A DNA stretch of 64,000 nt from Parvibaculum sp041688015 (GCA_041688015.1 JBDNIY010000001.1:434001-498000); one strand, 5' to 3'. Shown: positions 23,617 to 32,346, numbered from the stretch's first letter. Translations and numbers: made by a program. Notes: generated by a model from the sequence alone, not told the origin.

Positions 23617-25227
23617 ATGGCAGCGAAATCAACCCCTTGGTGGCAGGGCGCGACGGTCTATCAAATTTATCCGCGCAGCTTTCGTGACAGCAATGGCGAC
23701 GGCATTGGTGATCTCAAAGGGATCGAACAGAAACTCGATTACATCGCCGCACTGGGCGTCGATGCGATCTGGTTGTCGCCGGTCTATCCATCGCCTAACC
23801 GTGATTTTGGCTATGACGTGTCGGACTATTGCGACATTGCGCCTGAGATGGGGACGATGGCCGAGTTTGATCACATGTTGGCGCAAGCGCATCAGCGCGG
23901 CCTCAAGGTGATCATGGATCAGGTGTTGAGCCATTCGTCTGATCAGCACAAATGGTTTCAAGAAAGCCTGCGCTCGCGCGACAATGCCAAGGCCGATTGG
24001 TATGTCTGGGCCGACGCCAATGAAGACGGCACGCCGCCTAATAATTGGCTGGCGGCTTTTGGCGGGGCGGCCTGGTCGTGGCACCCGTTGCGTCGCCAAT
24101 ATTATTTTCACAAGTTTTTGAAAAGCCAGCCCAAGCTCAACTTCCACAATCCTGATGTGGTGGATGCTTGCATGGATGTGCTGCGCTTCTGGCTGGATCG
24201 GGGTGTCGATGGCTTCCGTCTCGATGTGGCAAACTCCTATGTCCACGATCCGAAACTCACCGACAATCCGCCCGTGCCGATGGCCGAGCGCACGGCCTTG
24301 CATTGGTCACATGCGCCGCGTTTGCAGCGCCATATTCACGATGCCAATACGCGCGAAAATCAATGGTCGATGAAGCGCGTGCGTAAGGTGATGGACGAAT
24401 ATGAGGATCGTCTGGCCTTTGGTGAGTTCTCCGAAGAGCCCTCCATGTTCGGCCTTTATGCAGGTGGCAAAGAGCTGATGCATACGGGCTATACATTTGA
24501 TTTTCTGGAAGACCGGTCATTCAAGCCCAAAGTTTTTCGCAAATATTACGAAGAATTACTGAAGCCGCTCGATCAGCTTTGGCCTTGCGTTACTTTTTCA
24601 AACCACGACATCACGCGACCGGTGACGCGCTGGGGTGGCGGGCAGGGCGATGATGCGCTGGCCAAACTCGCACTGACCTTGTTGCTGACGCTTAAGGGCA
24701 CGGTGTTGATGTATCAGGGCGAGGAATTGGGCTTGCCGGACGTGGACCTTGAGCGCAAATGGATTCAAGATCCGGTGGGAGACCTCTATTTTCCTTTCGG
24801 TAAAGGGCGCGATGGCTGCCGCACGCCGATGCCGTGGAAACCGGATGCACATGAGGCGGGTTTCACCAGCGGCGATCCGTGGTTGCCTATCCCGGACTAT
24901 CACCGTAGTCGCACAGCAGAAGCGCAGGAACACGACGGCGCGTCCGTGCTGGTGCATGCCAAGCACATCATCGCGACGCGCAAACGTCATCCCGCGCTGA
25001 TGCGCGGCGAAATCACCTTTGCTGATGAGAGCGATGACAAGGTGTTGGCCTTCACGCGCGAAGGCGAAGGCGAGACGTTGTTGTGTCTGTTTAATTTGAG
25101 CCGGGAAACGGCGCCCCATGGGGTGCCCGCGAATGCGCATGCCACAGACATTTCAACTGGCGAGGTGTCGCGCGAGGATGATGTTGTGACATTGGCGGCG
25201 CGCAGCGGAGCGGTGTTCACACTGTGA
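23617..25227 (+). CDS. Alpha-glucosidase, glycoside hydrolase family 13
   Basis: A 536-residue GH13 enzyme of the oligo-1,6-glucosidase/alpha-glucosidase branch. Visible sites are the N-terminal WWQGATVYQIYPRSF, region I (DQVLSHSS), the nucleophile Asp in GFRLDVANSY, the acid/base Glu in FGEFSEE, and region IV NHDITRP. No signal peptide is seen, so it is probably cytosolic and acts on imported maltose- or isomaltose-type sugars. The ATG at 23617 with GGGGAGA is preferred over a TTG at 23605. No sugar transporter or regulator flanks it, which leaves the natural substrate open. Confidence 0.9.
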   Translation: MAAKSTPWWQGATVYQIYPRSFRDSNGDGIGDLKGIEQKLDYIAALGVDAIWLSPVYPSPNRDFGYDVSDYCDIAPEMGTMAEFDHMLAQAHQRGLKVIMDQVLSHSSDQHKWFQESLRSRDNAKADWYVWADANEDGTPPNNWLAAFGGAAWSWHPLRRQYYFHKFLKSQPKLNFHNPDVVDACMDVLRFWLDRGVDGFRLDVANSYVHDPKLTDNPPVPMAERTALHWSHAPRLQRHIHDANTRENQWSMKRVRKVMDEYEDRLAFGEFSEEPSMFGLYAGGKELMHTGYTFDFLEDRSFKPKVFRKYYEELLKPLDQLWPCVTFSNHDITRPVTRWGGGQGDDALAKLALTLLLTLKGTVLMYQGEELGLPDVDLERKWIQDPVGDLYFPFGKGRDGCRTPMPWKPDAHEAGFTSGDPWLPIPDYHRSRTAEAQEHDGASVLVHAKHIIATRKRHPALMRGEITFADESDDKVLAFTREGEGETLLCLFNLSRETAPHGVPANAHATDISTGEVSREDDVVTLAARSGAVFTL

Positions 25228-25338
25228 ACATGAGGGATATTTTACAACAGGACGGGAGTGATGAGTCTGGTTTGAGGGCTGCGTTGTAATTTCTTGCCAG
25301 AATACCCATATAGGTATTCCACCCGAATGGAGCGCGTT

Positions 25339-25512
25339 ATGTCTGAAGTCAGCGATTTTGAACTGAGCCGCGCCTATGCCGCCGGGTGGAACGCCGCAAA
25401 GAAGAATTTCACCGACGACCCCAAGGGCGCGAAGAACCCTTTTCCTGATGGGGTGAAGCATGATCGCTGGGCGACAGGCTATTCTGAGGCGCTGGCAAGC
25501 GATGGCGGGTGA
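25339..25512 (+). CDS. Rmf/CrpP-like small protein
   Basis: A 57-residue peptide with the ribosome-modulation-factor pattern: SRAYAAGWNAAKK, then NPFPDG, then RWATGYSEAL. In enterobacteria RMF dimerises 70S ribosomes in stationary phase. Alphaproteobacterial relatives are uncharacterised, and some are annotated as CrpP. GGAG lies six bases before the ATG at 25339; a longer frame from 25294 lacks such a site. It is a single gene between the glucosidase and a REP pair. Confidence 0.7.
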   Translation: MSEVSDFELSRAYAAGWNAAKKNFTDDPKGAKNPFPDGVKHDRWATGYSEALASDGG

Positions 25513-25521
25513 TTGGGCCTT

Positions 25522-25634
25522 GTCCTTCGAGACGCCGCTGTGCGGCTCCTCAGGATGAGGCTCTTATTTTTAAGATATGTCGCCACAACCATGGCCTCAT
25601 CCTGAGGAGGACCGTAGGTCCGTCTCGAAGGATG
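25522..25634. repeat. Paired REP-like element, family A
   Basis: The left arm 'tccttcgagacgccg…cggctcctcaggatgagg' is matched by the inverted right arm 'cctcatcctgaggagg…ccgtctcgaagga'. The arms pair almost perfectly over more than 30 bases. It lies between the Rmf-like gene and the terminator of a cold-shock gene. Confidence 0.85.
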
Positions 25635-25649
25635 GCCACAGGCATCAAC

Positions 25650-25684
25650 AAAGAAGAACCCGACTGGATCGCTCCAGCCGGGTT
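25650..25684 (-). terminator. Rho-independent terminator of the first cold-shock gene
   Basis: On the minus strand a 12-pair stem (arms 25684-25673 and 25668-25657, one G-U pair) has a GCGA loop and is followed by CTTCTTTG. It is closely similar to the terminator at 26112-26149. Confidence 0.85.
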
Positions 25685-25720
25685 CAACTTTATTAGGCTC
25701 AATCAGCCCAAATCTTCGAT

Positions 25721-25927
25721 TCAGAGAACCTGAAGATTGGCGGCTGAGGTCTTGCCTTTTTCCGTCACGAGCTCGTACGAAAGCTTCTGGCCTTCGTTGA
25801 GGTTCGACAGGCCTGCACGTTCAACGGCAGAAATGTGGACGAACACGTCCGCGCCGCCATTGTCCGGCTGGATGAAGCCGAAGCCCTTTTGGCTGTTGAA
25901 CCATTTAACTGCGCCATTATTGGCCAT
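25721..25927 (-). CDS. Cold-shock protein (CspA family), copy 1
   Basis: A 68-residue single cold-shock-domain protein that binds single-stranded nucleic acid. RNP1 (KGFGFI) and RNP2 (VFVHIS) are present. An RNA-chaperone role is known for the family. AAGGAA precedes the ATG at 25927. It differs from copy 2 at only a few residues. Its leader and terminator are also duplicated, about 465 bases apart. Confidence 0.93.
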   Translation of the reverse strand: MANNGAVKWFNSQKGFGFIQPDNGGADVFVHISAVERAGLSNLNEGQKLSYELVTEKGKTSAANLQVL

Positions 25928-25969
25928 AGTGGTATTCCTTGGATAGTGAGTGATCACGCCGCAACATGC

Positions 25970-26067
25970 AGCAAGAGTCAGACTTCAATTAGAGCAGGGG
26001 ATGGCCCGGCGCTCGATCTTATGATCATGTGAGCGAAGAGAGCATGCCGAACCGAAACGAATTGACG
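25970..26067 (-). promoter_or_regulatory. Conserved 5' leader/promoter block of cold-shock copy 1
   Basis: About 100 bases upstream of the gene are strongly similar to 26430-26531 upstream of copy 2. This includes an identical block 'agcatgccgaaccgaaac' (26041-26058 and 26505-26522). Long structured leaders are common in cold-shock genes. Conservation is seen; thermoregulation is inferred. Confidence 0.5.
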
Positions 26068-26111
26068 CCGCCATAAGATAGGTAATGAACCCAAATAGCA
26101 AGCTCAATAAA

Positions 26112-26149
26112 TGAAAGAAAAACCCGGCTGGGTGGTTCCAGCCGGGTTT
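26112..26149 (-). terminator. Rho-independent terminator of the second cold-shock gene
   Basis: On the minus strand a perfect stem, AAACCCGGCTGG (26149-26138) with CCAGCCGGGTTT (26131-26120), is followed by TTCTTTC. Confidence 0.9.
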
Positions 26150-26185
26150 GACTTTAACAAGGCCAGATCAGCCCAATTCAGCGGT

Positions 26186-26392
26186 TCAGAGAACCTGAAG
26201 ATTGGCGGCTGAGGTCTTGCCTTTTTCTGTGACCAACTCATATTCTAGCTTTTGGCCTTCATCGAGGTTGGACAGGCCCGCACGTTCCACGGCCGAAATG
26301 TGGACGAACACGTCCGCGCCACCATTGTCGGGCTGAATGAAACCGTAGCCTTTTTGGCTGTTAAACCACTTTACCGCGCCCTGGTTGGACAT
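26186..26392 (-). CDS. Cold-shock protein (CspA family), copy 2
   Basis: A 68-residue cold-shock-domain protein with RNP1 (KGYGFI) and RNP2 (VFVHIS). It is nearly identical to copy 1. Differences include NNG to NQG at the N-terminus, F to Y in RNP1, NLNEGQKLSY to NLDEGQKLEY. AAGGAGACACC precedes the ATG. The two genes are separately terminated and probably separately transcribed, since each has its own leader. Confidence 0.93.
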   Translation of the reverse strand: MSNQGAVKWFNSQKGYGFIQPDNGGADVFVHISAVERAGLSNLDEGQKLEYELVTEKGKTSAANLQVL

Positions 26393-26429
26393 GGTGTCTC
26401 CTTAGATAATGAGTTCCCATCCCGCGTCA

Positions 26430-26531
26430 TCGCAAGATGTGTCAAACTTCACTTAGAGTAGGGATAGCTCGGCGCTCGATCTTGCGATCATATGAGCGTT
26501 AGAGAGCATGCCGAACCGAAACGAATTGACA
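26430..26531 (-). promoter_or_regulatory. Conserved 5' leader/promoter block of cold-shock copy 2
   Basis: This is the counterpart of 25970-26067. Matching blocks around 'gcgctcgatctt' and 'agcatgccgaaccgaaac' occur in the same order and spacing. A TTTGACA on the minus strand near 26449 might serve as a -35 box. The start site is not determined. Confidence 0.45.
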
Positions 26532-26585
26532 TATTCATTGGAAATGCGTTTGGCCCAGAAATGCAAGCCAAAATGCCATACCCTG

Positions 26586-26616
26586 AAAAATCGGGCTGGT
26601 TTAAGCCAGATTTTTG
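26586..26616 (-). terminator. Possible terminator after the molybdopterin-binding/MocA fusion gene
   Basis: Outer arms AAAAATC and GATTTTT and an inner CTGG/CCAG pair enclose a short loop, with a four-base bulge. It lies 30-60 bases after the stop at 26645. The A-T-rich arms make it readable in either direction. Stability is modest. Confidence 0.4.
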
Positions 26617-26644
26617 CCTCGCCTGTTCATAATCCAACATTTTT

Positions 26645-28267
26645 TCAGCGGTCGGCCTGGTGTCGGGCCGCTAATTCCTCAGGCGTGTCGATGTCGCGCA
26701 AGGTGGCGTCATCAGGCATGGGAACTTCGCAAACGGCATCGACATGTTCGCCGATGAGGTGCTTGGCGCCTGTGTCGCCTTTGAGGCCCTGCAACTCGGC
26801 AAAATAGGCCGACCCCCACAGTACGGGATTGCCGCGTTTGCCCGCAAAGGTTGGTACACAGATGGTCCGGCCTTCGTCGGGATCGAAGGCCGCCATGAGG
26901 CGGGCGATATGGCCCGTTGAAATGTCCGGCATGTCGCCGAGGCAAACGAGGGCCGCATCGACGCCGTCGGGCAGCGCTTTGGCAGCGCTACGCAGCGAGG
27001 TTGAAAGGCCTTCGGCAAAGTCGGGGTTATGGACGAATTGAACGGTTTGACCGGCAAGAACGGCGCGCACCTTGTCGGCGTCATGGCCGGTGACGACGAT
27101 GATGGGAGAGGCACCGCTGATCTGGGCCGCTTTGACAACGCGCATGACCATGGCCTCGCCTTCAACTTCGGCGGTGAGCTTGTTGGTTGCTCCCATGCGG
27201 CTGGATTTGCCTGCGGCCAGAACAAGCGCAGCGACACGCGGCGCAGCGGGTTTGGGCGCTGGTTTGCCGTCGCGTGGCTGCGGGCGACTGGAAATTTCTT
27301 TGAGCAAACCGCCTGCGCCCATGCGCATGACATCGGCCCGCGTGACCTCAACATCAGCCAGCAGGCGTGACAGCACCCAATCAAATCCATTAAGCGCGGG
27401 CGAGCGCGCACAGCCGGGCAGGCCAAGCACAGGCGTTTGGCCATGCCGCCCCAAGAGCATCAGATTGCCCGGGTCGACCGGCATACCGAAATGCAAGATT
27501 TCGCCACCGGCCGCGACGATGCCCGCCGGGATGACATCGCGCCGGTCGGCAATGGCGGACGCCCCAAACACCAGAACGGGCGCATAGCCTTCGGCCAGAA
27601 GTGCGGCAACGGCAACCGAAATTTCAGACGCGTCATGGGCGCAGCGTAGTTCCTTGCCGATATGGCTGCCCATCGCGGTGAGGCGAGCCTCAAGCACACG
27701 GCGGCCCTTGTCCAACACGCTTTCTTTGGTGGTGGGAAGACGGGTGGCGACCAAGCCGACGTTATGCGGGCGGAATGGTGCAACACGAATGAGGGGGCCT
27801 TGCGTGGCGGCGGCAGCCAAAGCCTTGTCGAGCGCTGCGCCGGGTGCGGCAAAGGGAATGACCTTGACCGTGCCGATCATCTGGCGGGCGCTGACTGTCT
27901 CATACGGCGGCAGGGCGGCGATGGTGAGCGCCTCGTCAACCAGATTGATGGCATCAAGCGCGGCGCGCTCATAGAGCAGCACGCCGTTACTTTCGGCATA
28001 GAAATTAGCCCGCCCCGTAAACGACGCGCCGACCCGTGCGCCGGATCCAGCGAGCGCTGTGGCAAGCGCCGCTGAGGCCTCGTCCTCGGGAACGTCGCCG
28101 GGCTCAAGGCGAACGGCGGTAACGCTTTCAATGCCAGCGGCCGTCAGAGCGACCAGATCGCTCTCTGAAAGTTTGCGGCCCTTTTTGAAACTCACCCCTT
28201 CGGTGCGGAGCGAATGGACAAGGATCGCGCCTTCGGCGTCCGGTGTGGAGATCTCGCCATAGATCAT
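26645..28267 (-). CDS. Molybdopterin-binding/MocA-like nucleotidyltransferase fusion protein
   Basis: 540 residues in two parts. The N-terminal part (about 1-330) resembles the MoeA/MogA molybdopterin-binding fold. The C-terminal part (about 335-540) is a MobA/MocA-type NTP transferase with ALVLAAGKSSRMG and a CLGDMPDIS metal/nucleotide site. MocA attaches CMP to molybdopterin to form the MCD cofactor used by CODH/xanthine-dehydrogenase enzymes. The start overlaps the upstream XdhC stop by four bases (ATGA). It ends the cox maturation cluster and most likely supplies MCD to the CoxL-like subunit. Confidence 0.88.
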   Translation of the reverse strand: MIYGEISTPDAEGAILVHSLRTEGVSFKKGRKLSESDLVALTAAGIESVTAVRLEPGDVPEDEASAALATALAGSGARVGASFTGRANFYAESNGVLLYERAALDAINLVDEALTIAALPPYETVSARQMIGTVKVIPFAAPGAALDKALAAAATQGPLIRVAPFRPHNVGLVATRLPTTKESVLDKGRRVLEARLTAMGSHIGKELRCAHDASEISVAVAALLAEGYAPVLVFGASAIADRRDVIPAGIVAAGGEILHFGMPVDPGNLMLLGRHGQTPVLGLPGCARSPALNGFDWVLSRLLADVEVTRADVMRMGAGGLLKEISSRPQPRDGKPAPKPAAPRVAALVLAAGKSSRMGATNKLTAEVEGEAMVMRVVKAAQISGASPIIVVTGHDADKVRAVLAGQTVQFVHNPDFAEGLSTSLRSAAKALPDGVDAALVCLGDMPDISTGHIARLMAAFDPDEGRTICVPTFAGKRGNPVLWGSAYFAELQGLKGDTGAKHLIGEHVDAVCEVPMPDDATLRDIDTPEELAARHQADR

Positions 28268-28944
28268 TGGCGCAGCACCGAGGTCATTTGCGCCATGATG
28301 GAGATGGCGATTTCGGCCGGGCTCTTGCCGCCGATGTTGAGGCCAATGGGGGCATGGATGCGCGCCAAGGTCTGGGCGTCGAAGCCTTGCGCGGTCAGCC
28401 GCTCGATGCGAGCGGCATGGGTCTTCTTGCTGCCCAAGGCACCGATGTAAAAGGCAGGGCTGCGCAACGCCACAACGAGGCCTGGATCGTCGAGCTTGGG
28501 GTCATGGGTGAGGGTGACGATAGCGGTGCGTGCGTCAGGTGCCAATGCGGCCATGGCCTCGTCAGGCCACTCGCAACGCACTGTCATGCCGGGGAAGCGC
28601 TCAGGTGCGGCAAAGGCCTCGCGCGGGTCGATGATGGTGACGTCGTAGCCTGCGAGATGGCCCATGGTGGAGACGGGCTGGGCGATGTGAACGGCACCCA
28701 CGATGATGAGGCGAAGCGGCGGGTTGAAGGCATTGAGGAACCACTCGGCCCCGTCGGGCGCGGCGACAACGCGGGATTTGTCGCTCGCCAGCACTTGAGA
28801 AACAACTTCAATGAGCCATGTTTCTTTTGGTTTATCAGAAGGATAGATTAATTTTTGAAAGCCATCAGACAGACGTGTGGCGGCTACCACGGCACGTTTT
28901 TCAGCGCGGGCTTTCAGAAGTTCGGTGAGGATAGCGCTTTGCAT
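28264..28944 (-). CDS. XdhC family protein, Rossmann-domain half
   Basis: 226 residues with the XdhC C-terminal Rossmann domain: LIIVGAVHIAQPVSTMGHLAGYDVTIIDPR carries the nucleotide-binding pattern, and YIGALGSKKTHAARIERL is typical. XdhC binds and inserts mature, sulfurated molybdenum cofactor into the large subunit. The start at 28944 overlaps the stop of the preceding XdhC gene by one base (TGATG). The two genes together equal one full XdhC/CoxI protein. Confidence 0.88.
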   Translation of the reverse strand: MQSAILTELLKARAEKRAVVAATRLSDGFQKLIYPSDKPKETWLIEVVSQVLASDKSRVVAAPDGAEWFLNAFNPPLRLIIVGAVHIAQPVSTMGHLAGYDVTIIDPREAFAAPERFPGMTVRCEWPDEAMAALAPDARTAIVTLTHDPKLDDPGLVVALRSPAFYIGALGSKKTHAARIERLTAQGFDAQTLARIHAPIGLNIGGKSPAEIAISIMAQMTSVLRQ

Positions 28945-29291
28945 CAGGCTGTGACCGGCTCGATATAGACCCGGATGCGTCCCCCGCAAGCAAGGCCGAC
29001 CTCCCAGGCTTTGGCGTCGGCGACACCATATTCGAGTACTTCAGACTTGCGGCTGACGAGCGTGTCGAGCGCGCGCGTCACCACATCGCCTTCGATGCAA
29101 CCGCTAGAAACAGAACCGATGAAGGTTTGATCGTCGCGGATGGCAAGCTGCGAGCCAACGGGGCGCGGCGCAGAGCCCCAGGTGTCAATGACGGTAGCCA
29201 GCGCAACGCCGTGGCCTGCCGCCAGCCAAAGGGCGGCTTGTTCGAGCACTTGATCGTGACCCAATGTGGGGTCGGAGACTGGTTCGCTCAT
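28944..29291 (-). CDS. XdhC/CoxI family protein, N-terminal domain half
   Basis: A 115-residue XdhC_CoxI domain with ATVIDTWGSAPRPVGSQLAI and GSVSSGCIEGDVV. The conserved cysteine in SSGC is thought to take part in molybdenum cofactor handling. It is encoded apart from the Rossmann half (28264-28944), with coupled translation. Its start overlaps the coxE-like stop by four bases. The split arrangement is seen in other alphaproteobacterial cox-type clusters. Confidence 0.88.
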   Translation of the reverse strand: MSEPVSDPTLGHDQVLEQAALWLAAGHGVALATVIDTWGSAPRPVGSQLAIRDDQTFIGSVSSGCIEGDVVTRALDTLVSRKSEVLEYGVADAKAWEVGLACGGRIRVYIEPVTA

Positions 29292-30478
29292 GCGGCTCTC
29301 CTTTCGGGTTTTCGTGTCGCGGGCGCGCTCAAGGCTTCGATCAGGGCGCTCAACGAGGCGATATTATGGACAGCGCGGAACTCGTCGACATGCGGAAGCA
29401 GCGCCTTGATGCCCAGTGATTTGGGTTCGAAACGATCATAGCGCAAGAGCGGGTTGAGCCAAATGAGGCGCTTGGACTGGCGATGCAGTCGCGCGATCTC
29501 AGGCTCTACGCCATGACCGGCGTCGCGGTCGAGCCCGTCCGTGACGAGCAGAACGACCGCGCCTTGGCCAAGCACCCGGCGGCCCCATTCGACATTGAAG
29601 CGGCGCAGCGTTTCGCCGATGCGGGTGCCACCATCCCAATCATCGACCGCGCTGGTGACGCGGGCCAGCGCCTCATCCACATCGCGGTGGCGCAACTCGC
29701 GTGTCACATTGGTCAGCCGCGTGCCAAACAAGAAGACATGCACCCGATCGCGGTCATTGGTAAGGGCATGGAGGAATTGCAGAAAGACACGGGCATAGAT
29801 CGACATGGAGCCGGAAATATCGCACAGCACGACCAGCGGCGGGCGGCGGCGGCGATAGGCCCGGCGCTTCAGCGGGATGATGCCGCCACTGCGCAGCGTC
29901 GCACGCAAGGTGGCGCGCATGTCGGCGAGATGGCCGCGCGGATTGGGTTCGGTGCGACGGATACGGGCTTCGTCAAGCGGCAGGCGCAGCCGCGCGATGG
30001 CGGCGCGCGCCTCGGCGAGTTCTGCCGCTGACATTTGCTCAAAATCTTTCTTGCGCAAAATTTCTACCGCCGAGAATGTTTCGCTGGCATCAATTTCGAC
30101 GTCGGGCTCCTCGTTCTCGTCATTGTCTGGCGTGTCATTGCCGAACAGGGCCTCGGAAATACGCCGGTTGGCTTTCTCCGCGTTGTCGTCCTCGGGCGTG
30201 CGGATTTCCGGCAGCATCAGCGCCATCATCTTGTCGAGCAATTGCGGATCGCGCCAGAAGACGTGAAACGCCTGATCAAAAATGGCGTGGTCGGCATGGC
30301 GTTTGATGAGGGTGGCGTGGAGGAGCCAGAAGAAATCGTTACGTGAACGAAGGCCCGCGAGCTCAACGGCTTCGATGGCGTCCAGCACCTGGCGCGGGCC
30401 GACCGTGAGCCCGGCGCGACGCAACACGCGAGCGAAATGGACGATGTTTTCGGCGAGATGGGGGTGGGTAGTTACCAT
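29288..30478 (-). CDS. CoxE-like VWA domain protein
   Basis: A 396-residue protein with a C-terminal von Willebrand factor A domain. The MIDAS motif DxSxS is in VVLCDISGSMS, near residue 224. An acidic stretch (DNDENEEPDVEIDASE) lies in the middle. CoxE works with the MoxR ATPase CoxD in maturing the CODH active site. The ATG at 30478 fits the family N-terminus; the longer frame to 30943 runs through a dispersed repeat and into coxD. It is separated from coxD by about 200 bases of repeats. Confidence 0.87.
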   Translation of the reverse strand: MVTTHPHLAENIVHFARVLRRAGLTVGPRQVLDAIEAVELAGLRSRNDFFWLLHATLIKRHADHAIFDQAFHVFWRDPQLLDKMMALMLPEIRTPEDDNAEKANRRISEALFGNDTPDNDENEEPDVEIDASETFSAVEILRKKDFEQMSAAELAEARAAIARLRLPLDEARIRRTEPNPRGHLADMRATLRATLRSGGIIPLKRRAYRRRRPPLVVLCDISGSMSIYARVFLQFLHALTNDRDRVHVFLFGTRLTNVTRELRHRDVDEALARVTSAVDDWDGGTRIGETLRRFNVEWGRRVLGQGAVVLLVTDGLDRDAGHGVEPEIARLHRQSKRLIWLNPLLRYDRFEPKSLGIKALLPHVDEFRAVHNIASLSALIEALSAPATRKPERRAA

Positions 30479-30504
30479 ACTTCTGCCCGAAATTTTCTTA
30501 GTCC

Positions 30505-30660
30505 TCCCCCTAAATCCTTTTTGCGCCTTCGCGCAATGTGAGGGGGGAGGGTTGGGAGGGGGTGATGCCGCAGACTCAGAGATAAAGAGTCTTGCGAAGA
30601 AGAACCCCCACCCGGATTGCTGTGCAATCCGACCTCCCCCCTCAAGGGGGAGGCGAAAGG
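30505..30660. repeat. Dispersed repeat, family C (between coxD and coxE)
   Basis: Two purine/pyrimidine-rich arms ('cctccccctaaatcc … gaggggggaggg' and 'cccccacccggattgctgtgc…cctccccc…agggggagg') form an inverted pair. The right part, from 'aaagagtctt' (30584) to 'gggggaggcga', recurs at 32479-32550. Confidence 0.75.
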
Positions 30661-30677
30661 AAGGTGGGTGACCGTGC

Positions 30678-31589
30678 TCATTCCGCCGCTCTCGCGCCTG
30701 CCTTGATTTCTTCAAGGATGCGGGCGGCTTCGCTGCCTTGGACGCGGGCGATGTCGTCTTGGTATTTGAGCAATGCGCCGAGCGTGTCGTTGACCACTTG
30801 ATGATCGAGCGCCAATGCATCCAGTTGAGTGAGTGCAGTGGCCCAGTCGATGGTTTCGGCGACGCCGGGGTTTTTATAAAGGTCGAGGCCGCGTAAAGAT
30901 TGCACGAAGGTGACGACTTCGGCGGACAAGCGCGCAGACGCATTGGGCGCTTTGAGGCGCAGAATTTCTAGCTCGCGTTCGGCGTTGGGATAGTCAACCC
31001 AGTGATAAAGGCAACGACGTTTCAGTGCGTCGTGAATTTCGCGCGTGCGGTTGGACGTGACGATGACGATGGGCGGCGCGGCGGCTTTGATCGTGCCGAT
31101 CTCGGGCACAGTGACCTGAAAGTCAGACAGTACTTCCAGCAAATAAGCCTCGAAGGGTTCATCGGTGCGGTCGAGTTCGTCGATCAGCAAGACGGGCGGA
31201 CCGGCCACGTCAGGTTCCAGCGCCTGAAGGATGGGGCGGCGGATGAGGAAGCGTTCGGAAAAAATGTCTTTGCCCAGTGCATCGCGATCCGAAATGCCCT
31301 GCGCTTCGGCGAGGCGAATTTCGATCATCTGGGCTTGATAGTTCCATTCGTAAACGGAGCTGGCGGTGTCGAGGCCTTCGTAGCATTGCAGGCGGATGAG
31401 CTTGCGGCCCAAGGCGGCTGAAAGCACTTTGGCGATCTCGGTTTTGCCGACGCCAGCCTCGCCTTCAAGTAGCAAGGGACGGCCCATCTTGAGCGCCAGA
31501 AAGACGGAAGTTGCAAGCGCGCGGTCGGCCACATAAGCGCCACGCGCGAGGAGGTCGACGGTCTCGTCGATGGAGGAAGGTAATGTCAT
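30678..31589 (-). CDS. MoxR family AAA+ ATPase (CoxD-like)
   Basis: A 303-residue AAA+ ATPase. Walker A is GEAGVGKTE near residue 42, Walker B VLLIDELDRTDEPFEAYLLE, and sensor 1 VIVTSNRTREIHDALKRRC. MoxR proteins act as chaperones with VWA proteins; CoxD of Oligotropha is needed to build the [CuSMoO2] site. The ATG at 31589 matches the family start. It lies upstream of coxE and downstream of an oppositely oriented gene that interrupts the cluster. Confidence 0.9.
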   Translation of the reverse strand: MTLPSSIDETVDLLARGAYVADRALATSVFLALKMGRPLLLEGEAGVGKTEIAKVLSAALGRKLIRLQCYEGLDTASSVYEWNYQAQMIEIRLAEAQGISDRDALGKDIFSERFLIRRPILQALEPDVAGPPVLLIDELDRTDEPFEAYLLEVLSDFQVTVPEIGTIKAAAPPIVIVTSNRTREIHDALKRRCLYHWVDYPNAERELEILRLKAPNASARLSAEVVTFVQSLRGLDLYKNPGVAETIDWATALTQLDALALDHQVVNDTLGALLKYQDDIARVQGSEAARILEEIKAGARAAE

Positions 31590-31690
31590 GGGATGAATGT
31601 AATCGCTTGCGCGGCTAACGCAAAGTGGGACTTGCAGTGGCGCGTGAGGCTCTGTTTGATGGAACAAACAAAAAATACAAGGGAGCCACC

Positions 31691-32329
31691 ATGCCACGTC
31701 TGAGAGAAGTGCCCAAAGCCGAAGCCCATCCTTTTGCGCAGGCCATCTACAAGGTGCTGTTTGGCGAGCGTGACCCTGTGAAAGAGCCAGGCACGGCGAC
31801 GGGGACGCCAGGCAACTGGTGGACGGTTTTTGCCGGTGTGCCGGGCGTGTTTGACCATGCGGTAGCGGGATTTCAGTTTTACCGCAGCCCGGAACGCAAG
31901 ATTTCGCCCCAGCATCGCGAGTTGGGCCAGATCAGAGCCGGTTGGGCGCGCGGCAGCCAATTTGTCTTTTCGCAGCATTGCAAGGCGGCGCGCGACGCGG
32001 GCCTGAGCGAGGAGCAGATCGAGGCCATCCCACATTGGCAGGTGGCAACCTGCTTTAACGACGTTGAACGCGCCTTGCTTGCCTATGCTGACGCGCTGGT
32101 GCTGCAAGGAGGCCGCGTACCCGATGGTCTTTTCGCGGTGCTGAAAAAGCATCTGTCGGAGACGGAGATATTGGAATTTACCTACACCACCATGCTTTAC
32201 GACATGCATGCTGTGATCTCGAAAGCGCTGCGGCTGGAATATGACGATGTTGATGATCGGATTGTCGAGGTCCCGGCACCGAGCGGCGCGGCGAGCTCGG
32301 ACGTGATGAATATGGTGGATGGCGAGTAG
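31691..32329 (+). CDS. Carboxymuconolactone decarboxylase family protein
   Basis: A 212-residue AhpD/CMD-fold protein. The core has the usual SPQHRELGQIRAGWARGS and SQHCKAARDAGLSEEQI. There is no CxxC redox pair, so it resembles the non-thiol, base-type members rather than AhpD peroxidases. The ATG at 31691 follows GGGAG. It is the only plus-strand gene between 26.6 and 44.8 kb and splits the cox cluster between coxD and coxM. Whether it belongs functionally to that cluster is unknown. Confidence 0.8.
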   Translation: MPRLREVPKAEAHPFAQAIYKVLFGERDPVKEPGTATGTPGNWWTVFAGVPGVFDHAVAGFQFYRSPERKISPQHRELGQIRAGWARGSQFVFSQHCKAARDAGLSEEQIEAIPHWQVATCFNDVERALLAYADALVLQGGRVPDGLFAVLKKHLSETEILEFTYTTMLYDMHAVISKALRLEYDDVDDRIVEVPAPSGAASSDVMNMVDGE

Positions 32330-32346
32330 GGGGTAGGTAAGGAAGA

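Noticed and set aside
30479..30943. N-terminal extension of the CoxE-like protein by 155 residues
   Set aside because: The extension reads through a family-C repeat and antisense-shifted coxD sequence and has no protein-like composition. The family start fits the ATG at 30478.
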